DNA from: Candidatus Poribacteria bacterium
Lineage (GTDB): Bacteria > Poribacteria > WGA-4E > WGA-3G
Assembly: GCA_009842375.1 (NCBI GenBank)
Contig: VYFM01000586.1
Span: 1-8,330 of the forward strand
Reading direction: 5' to 3'
Length of the DNA stretch: 8,330 nt
Shown here: positions 7,011 through 8,330 of the stretch, piece after piece
Position numbering within the stretch: position 1 is the first letter of the stretch
Layout: each line of letters starts with the position of its first letter
Notes under the pieces: generated by a model
Database searches by the model: none
The model's input: the letters and a program-made list of their open reading frames with translations, nothing else
What the model was told of the DNA's origin: nothing
Program-made: the position numbers and the translations under genes

Positions 7011-7104
7011 TAGAGTTCTGGTACAGTAGATTGAGGTTAAATTAAAATAAGGAACGGATTCACTGCTATGTTCCTAAATATCACTAAACATTGCAGTTCC
7101 TAAA
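7011..7104 (+). other. Intergenic leader before the acetyltransferase gene
   Basis: This 94-base gap is the widest in the window. It has no clear terminator and no convincing promoter pair. The 9-base GTTCCTAAA occurs at 7070-7078 and 7096-7104. AGGAAC at 7050-7055 is complementary to GTTCCT in both copies, giving two alternative six-base stems. A short frame at 7068-7103 (MFLNITKHCSS) ends two bases before the next ATG. AAGGAA (7049-7054), its possible ribosome site, lies in the pairing arm. A control role is possible but unproven. Confidence 0.3.
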
Positions 7105-8330
7105 ATGACAATGTCTGAAACTACCATATTCGATTCTTTATATGAACAACGAAAAAAGCCACTACTTGCAAAAACCCTTGAAAGACTTCGTCCTATCTAT
7201 AGCAAGTCAGATCTAAATGCATTAAGAATAGATAGTACAAGTCGAGAAGGTTTATCACAACGTTCAGGACGAGGGTTTGTCAATCGAGATATACTTGAAA
7301 CTGTTCTCGGTAATCTCTTAGAGTGTGTTGCACCAGGTTCACATAATGCCCCACATCTTCAGAATCAGAAACATGAGTTCTCGGAAGCCATTGAGGAAGT
7401 TGCAGATCAGTTATATGCGATGGTGGTACAGTCGTTTTTGGCGGTTAGAGATGAATCCCATCTCAGTGCAGCGCTTGAAACCGTTTTCTCACTATTTTGG
7501 GAGTTGCCTCGGTTAAAAAGTCGGGCATTATGGAATCGTTTTGCATCACTCAAAGATCCAGCGGTTTGGGATGCCTATCTCCTTCACAACGGTATATCGC
7601 GAGAAAAGCTTGCAGCACTCGATTTCCGTTCGGAAATTGACAACGCTATTAAAGAACGCAGTTTTGACCCGTATCAAGATTTTCTTGGTACTTTGAATCT
7701 TGCATCCGTTTTTGAATATCAACTCCAATTAGTAGTGAGTACATATCCTGGGTGGCGAGTTCTCTTTTACCACGATGTTGCCCATGCATTGACACGTATT
7801 GAGGCTCCAGATGATAATCCGGACCTACACAGGGTTCCTGTTCCACTTTTGCCACGGGCAATATCCGAACTGGGTGGACGGTATTATCAAGCTGATTTAC
7901 ATCCCGAAACACAAATTGGGGACGCAAATTTGCTTGAGCATCCACACCGAGGTGTGACGACTGGTCAAACTGGCATTATAGGTTCTGGGTGTGTAATCTA
8001 TCCCTGTACTCTTGGTGGGTTGAGCGTCAAAGTAAAACAACGACATCCTGTCATTGGTGACTTTGTCGAAATTGGTACAGACACAAGCCTTCTCGGTCCT
8101 GTCCAAATCGCTGACCACACTACTATCGGCACAAATACAGAAATATACGGTTTTGTTGAAATTGATCAGAGGTGTCGTATCGGTTCTTCCGTTGTAATAG
8201 GAACTATTCGGGGTGCTGCTGAACATCCCGGAAAAATAATGATCGGTGATGAAGTACGTATCGGTGATGGTACTGTTATTGAAAATACTTCTGAAATGGA
8301 TCTAATAATTCCCACACGCGCACAGATACC
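7105..8330 (+). CDS. Serine O-acetyltransferase, EpsC type, long form, cut by the window edge
   Basis: The frame is open from 7105 to the right edge, at least 408 residues, and lacks its 3' end. It should transfer acetyl from acetyl-CoA to L-serine, giving O-acetylserine for cysteine synthesis. A helical N-terminal half includes NRDILETVLGNLLECVAPG, like the early part of EpsC proteins. YPGWRVLFYHDVAHAL (about 214-229) and VPLLPRAISE (246-255) match the EpsC segments before the left-handed beta helix. The helix follows, with hexapeptide turns to the end. Catalytic parts: ADLHP with D264, LLEHP with H279, and RHP with R313-H314. The residue before H279 is E278, where known enzymes have the serine-contacting Asp of the DH pair, and TGVVIGET reads RGVTTGQT; a changed acceptor is possible. 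It is already longer than the usual EpsC size of around 300 residues. The start is ATG 7105, or 7111; neither has a good ribosome site, unlike most neighbours. Confidence 0.85.
   Translation, partial: MTMSETTIFDSLYEQRKKPLLAKTLERLRPIYSKSDLNALRIDSTSREGLSQRSGRGFVNRDILETVLGNLLECVAPGSHNAPHLQNQKHEFSEAIEEVADQLYAMVVQSFLAVRDESHLSAALETVFSLFWELPRLKSRALWNRFASLKDPAVWDAYLLHNGISREKLAALDFRSEIDNAIKERSFDPYQDFLGTLNLASVFEYQLQLVVSTYPGWRVLFYHDVAHALTRIEAPDDNPDLHRVPVPLLPRAISELGGRYYQADLHPETQIGDANLLEHPHRGVTTGQTGIIGSGCVIYPCTLGGLSVKVKQRHPVIGDFVEIGTDTSLLGPVQIADHTTIGTNTEIYGFVEIDQRCRIGSSVVIGTIRGAAEHPGKIMIGDEVRIGDGTVIENTSEMDLIIPTRAQI

Noticed and set aside
7011..7060. Promoter for the acetyltransferase gene (TTGAGG at 7031 with AT-rich DNA downstream)
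   Set aside because: No -10-like hexamer lies at a proper 16-18 base spacing from TTGAGG.
7649..8226. Two overlapping - strand open frames of 98 and 109 codons
   Set aside because: Both are opposite the acetyltransferase frame, which has clear hexapeptide repeats and catalytic residues in the + direction.

Overview
The window is a densely packed stretch of eight protein-coding genes, all on the + strand, from what looks like a member of Candidatus Poribacteria or a close relative. The main clue is the C-terminal module of the second gene, with the motif NYPNPFNPETWIPYTL. NPFNP-type sorting or FlgD-like Ig modules occur in several phyla, but the ETWIPY form is one I associate from memory with Poribacteria. 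The secreted VCBS/ASPIC protein, the Gfo/Idh/MocA oxidoreductase and the moderate, AT-leaning composition fit this. The taxonomic call is inference and was not searched.

Layout. Positions 26-2656 encode two exported proteins: a concanavalin-like/DUF1349-type beta-sandwich protein, and a seven-repeat VCBS/FG-GAP beta-propeller with an ASPIC/UnbV domain and a C-terminal sorting-type module. The two share a short motif, [VD/E]P-x-GK-x3-TWG-x-[VI]-KT, at the same relative place: the extreme C-terminus of the first, and just before the NPFNP module of the second. Positions 2660-3553 encode a UlaG-like metallo-beta-lactamase-fold hydrolase. Positions 3614-4621 encode a Gfo/Idh/MocA oxidoreductase with a GTG start. 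A 71-residue protein of unknown function (4664-4879) comes next, followed closely by a class V aminotransferase (4887-6029) and a divergent Ldh_2-type malate/lactate dehydrogenase (6033-7010). After a 94-base gap, an open frame runs from 7105 off the right edge. It encodes a long serine acetyltransferase of the EpsC type.

How the genes may work together. Gaps of 12, 3, 60, 42, 7 and 3 bases separate the first seven genes, no convincing terminator lies between them, and several ribosome binding sites overlap the preceding stop codon, so they could be one transcription unit. The aminotransferase and Ldh_2 enzyme are the tightest enzyme pair; together they could interconvert an amino acid, its 2-oxo acid and its 2-hydroxy acid. 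The substrate cannot be read from the sequence. The serine acetyltransferase makes O-acetylserine for cysteine synthesis and may be a separate unit, since the widest gap precedes it. No RNA genes, CRISPR arrays, insertion sequences or phage genes were seen.
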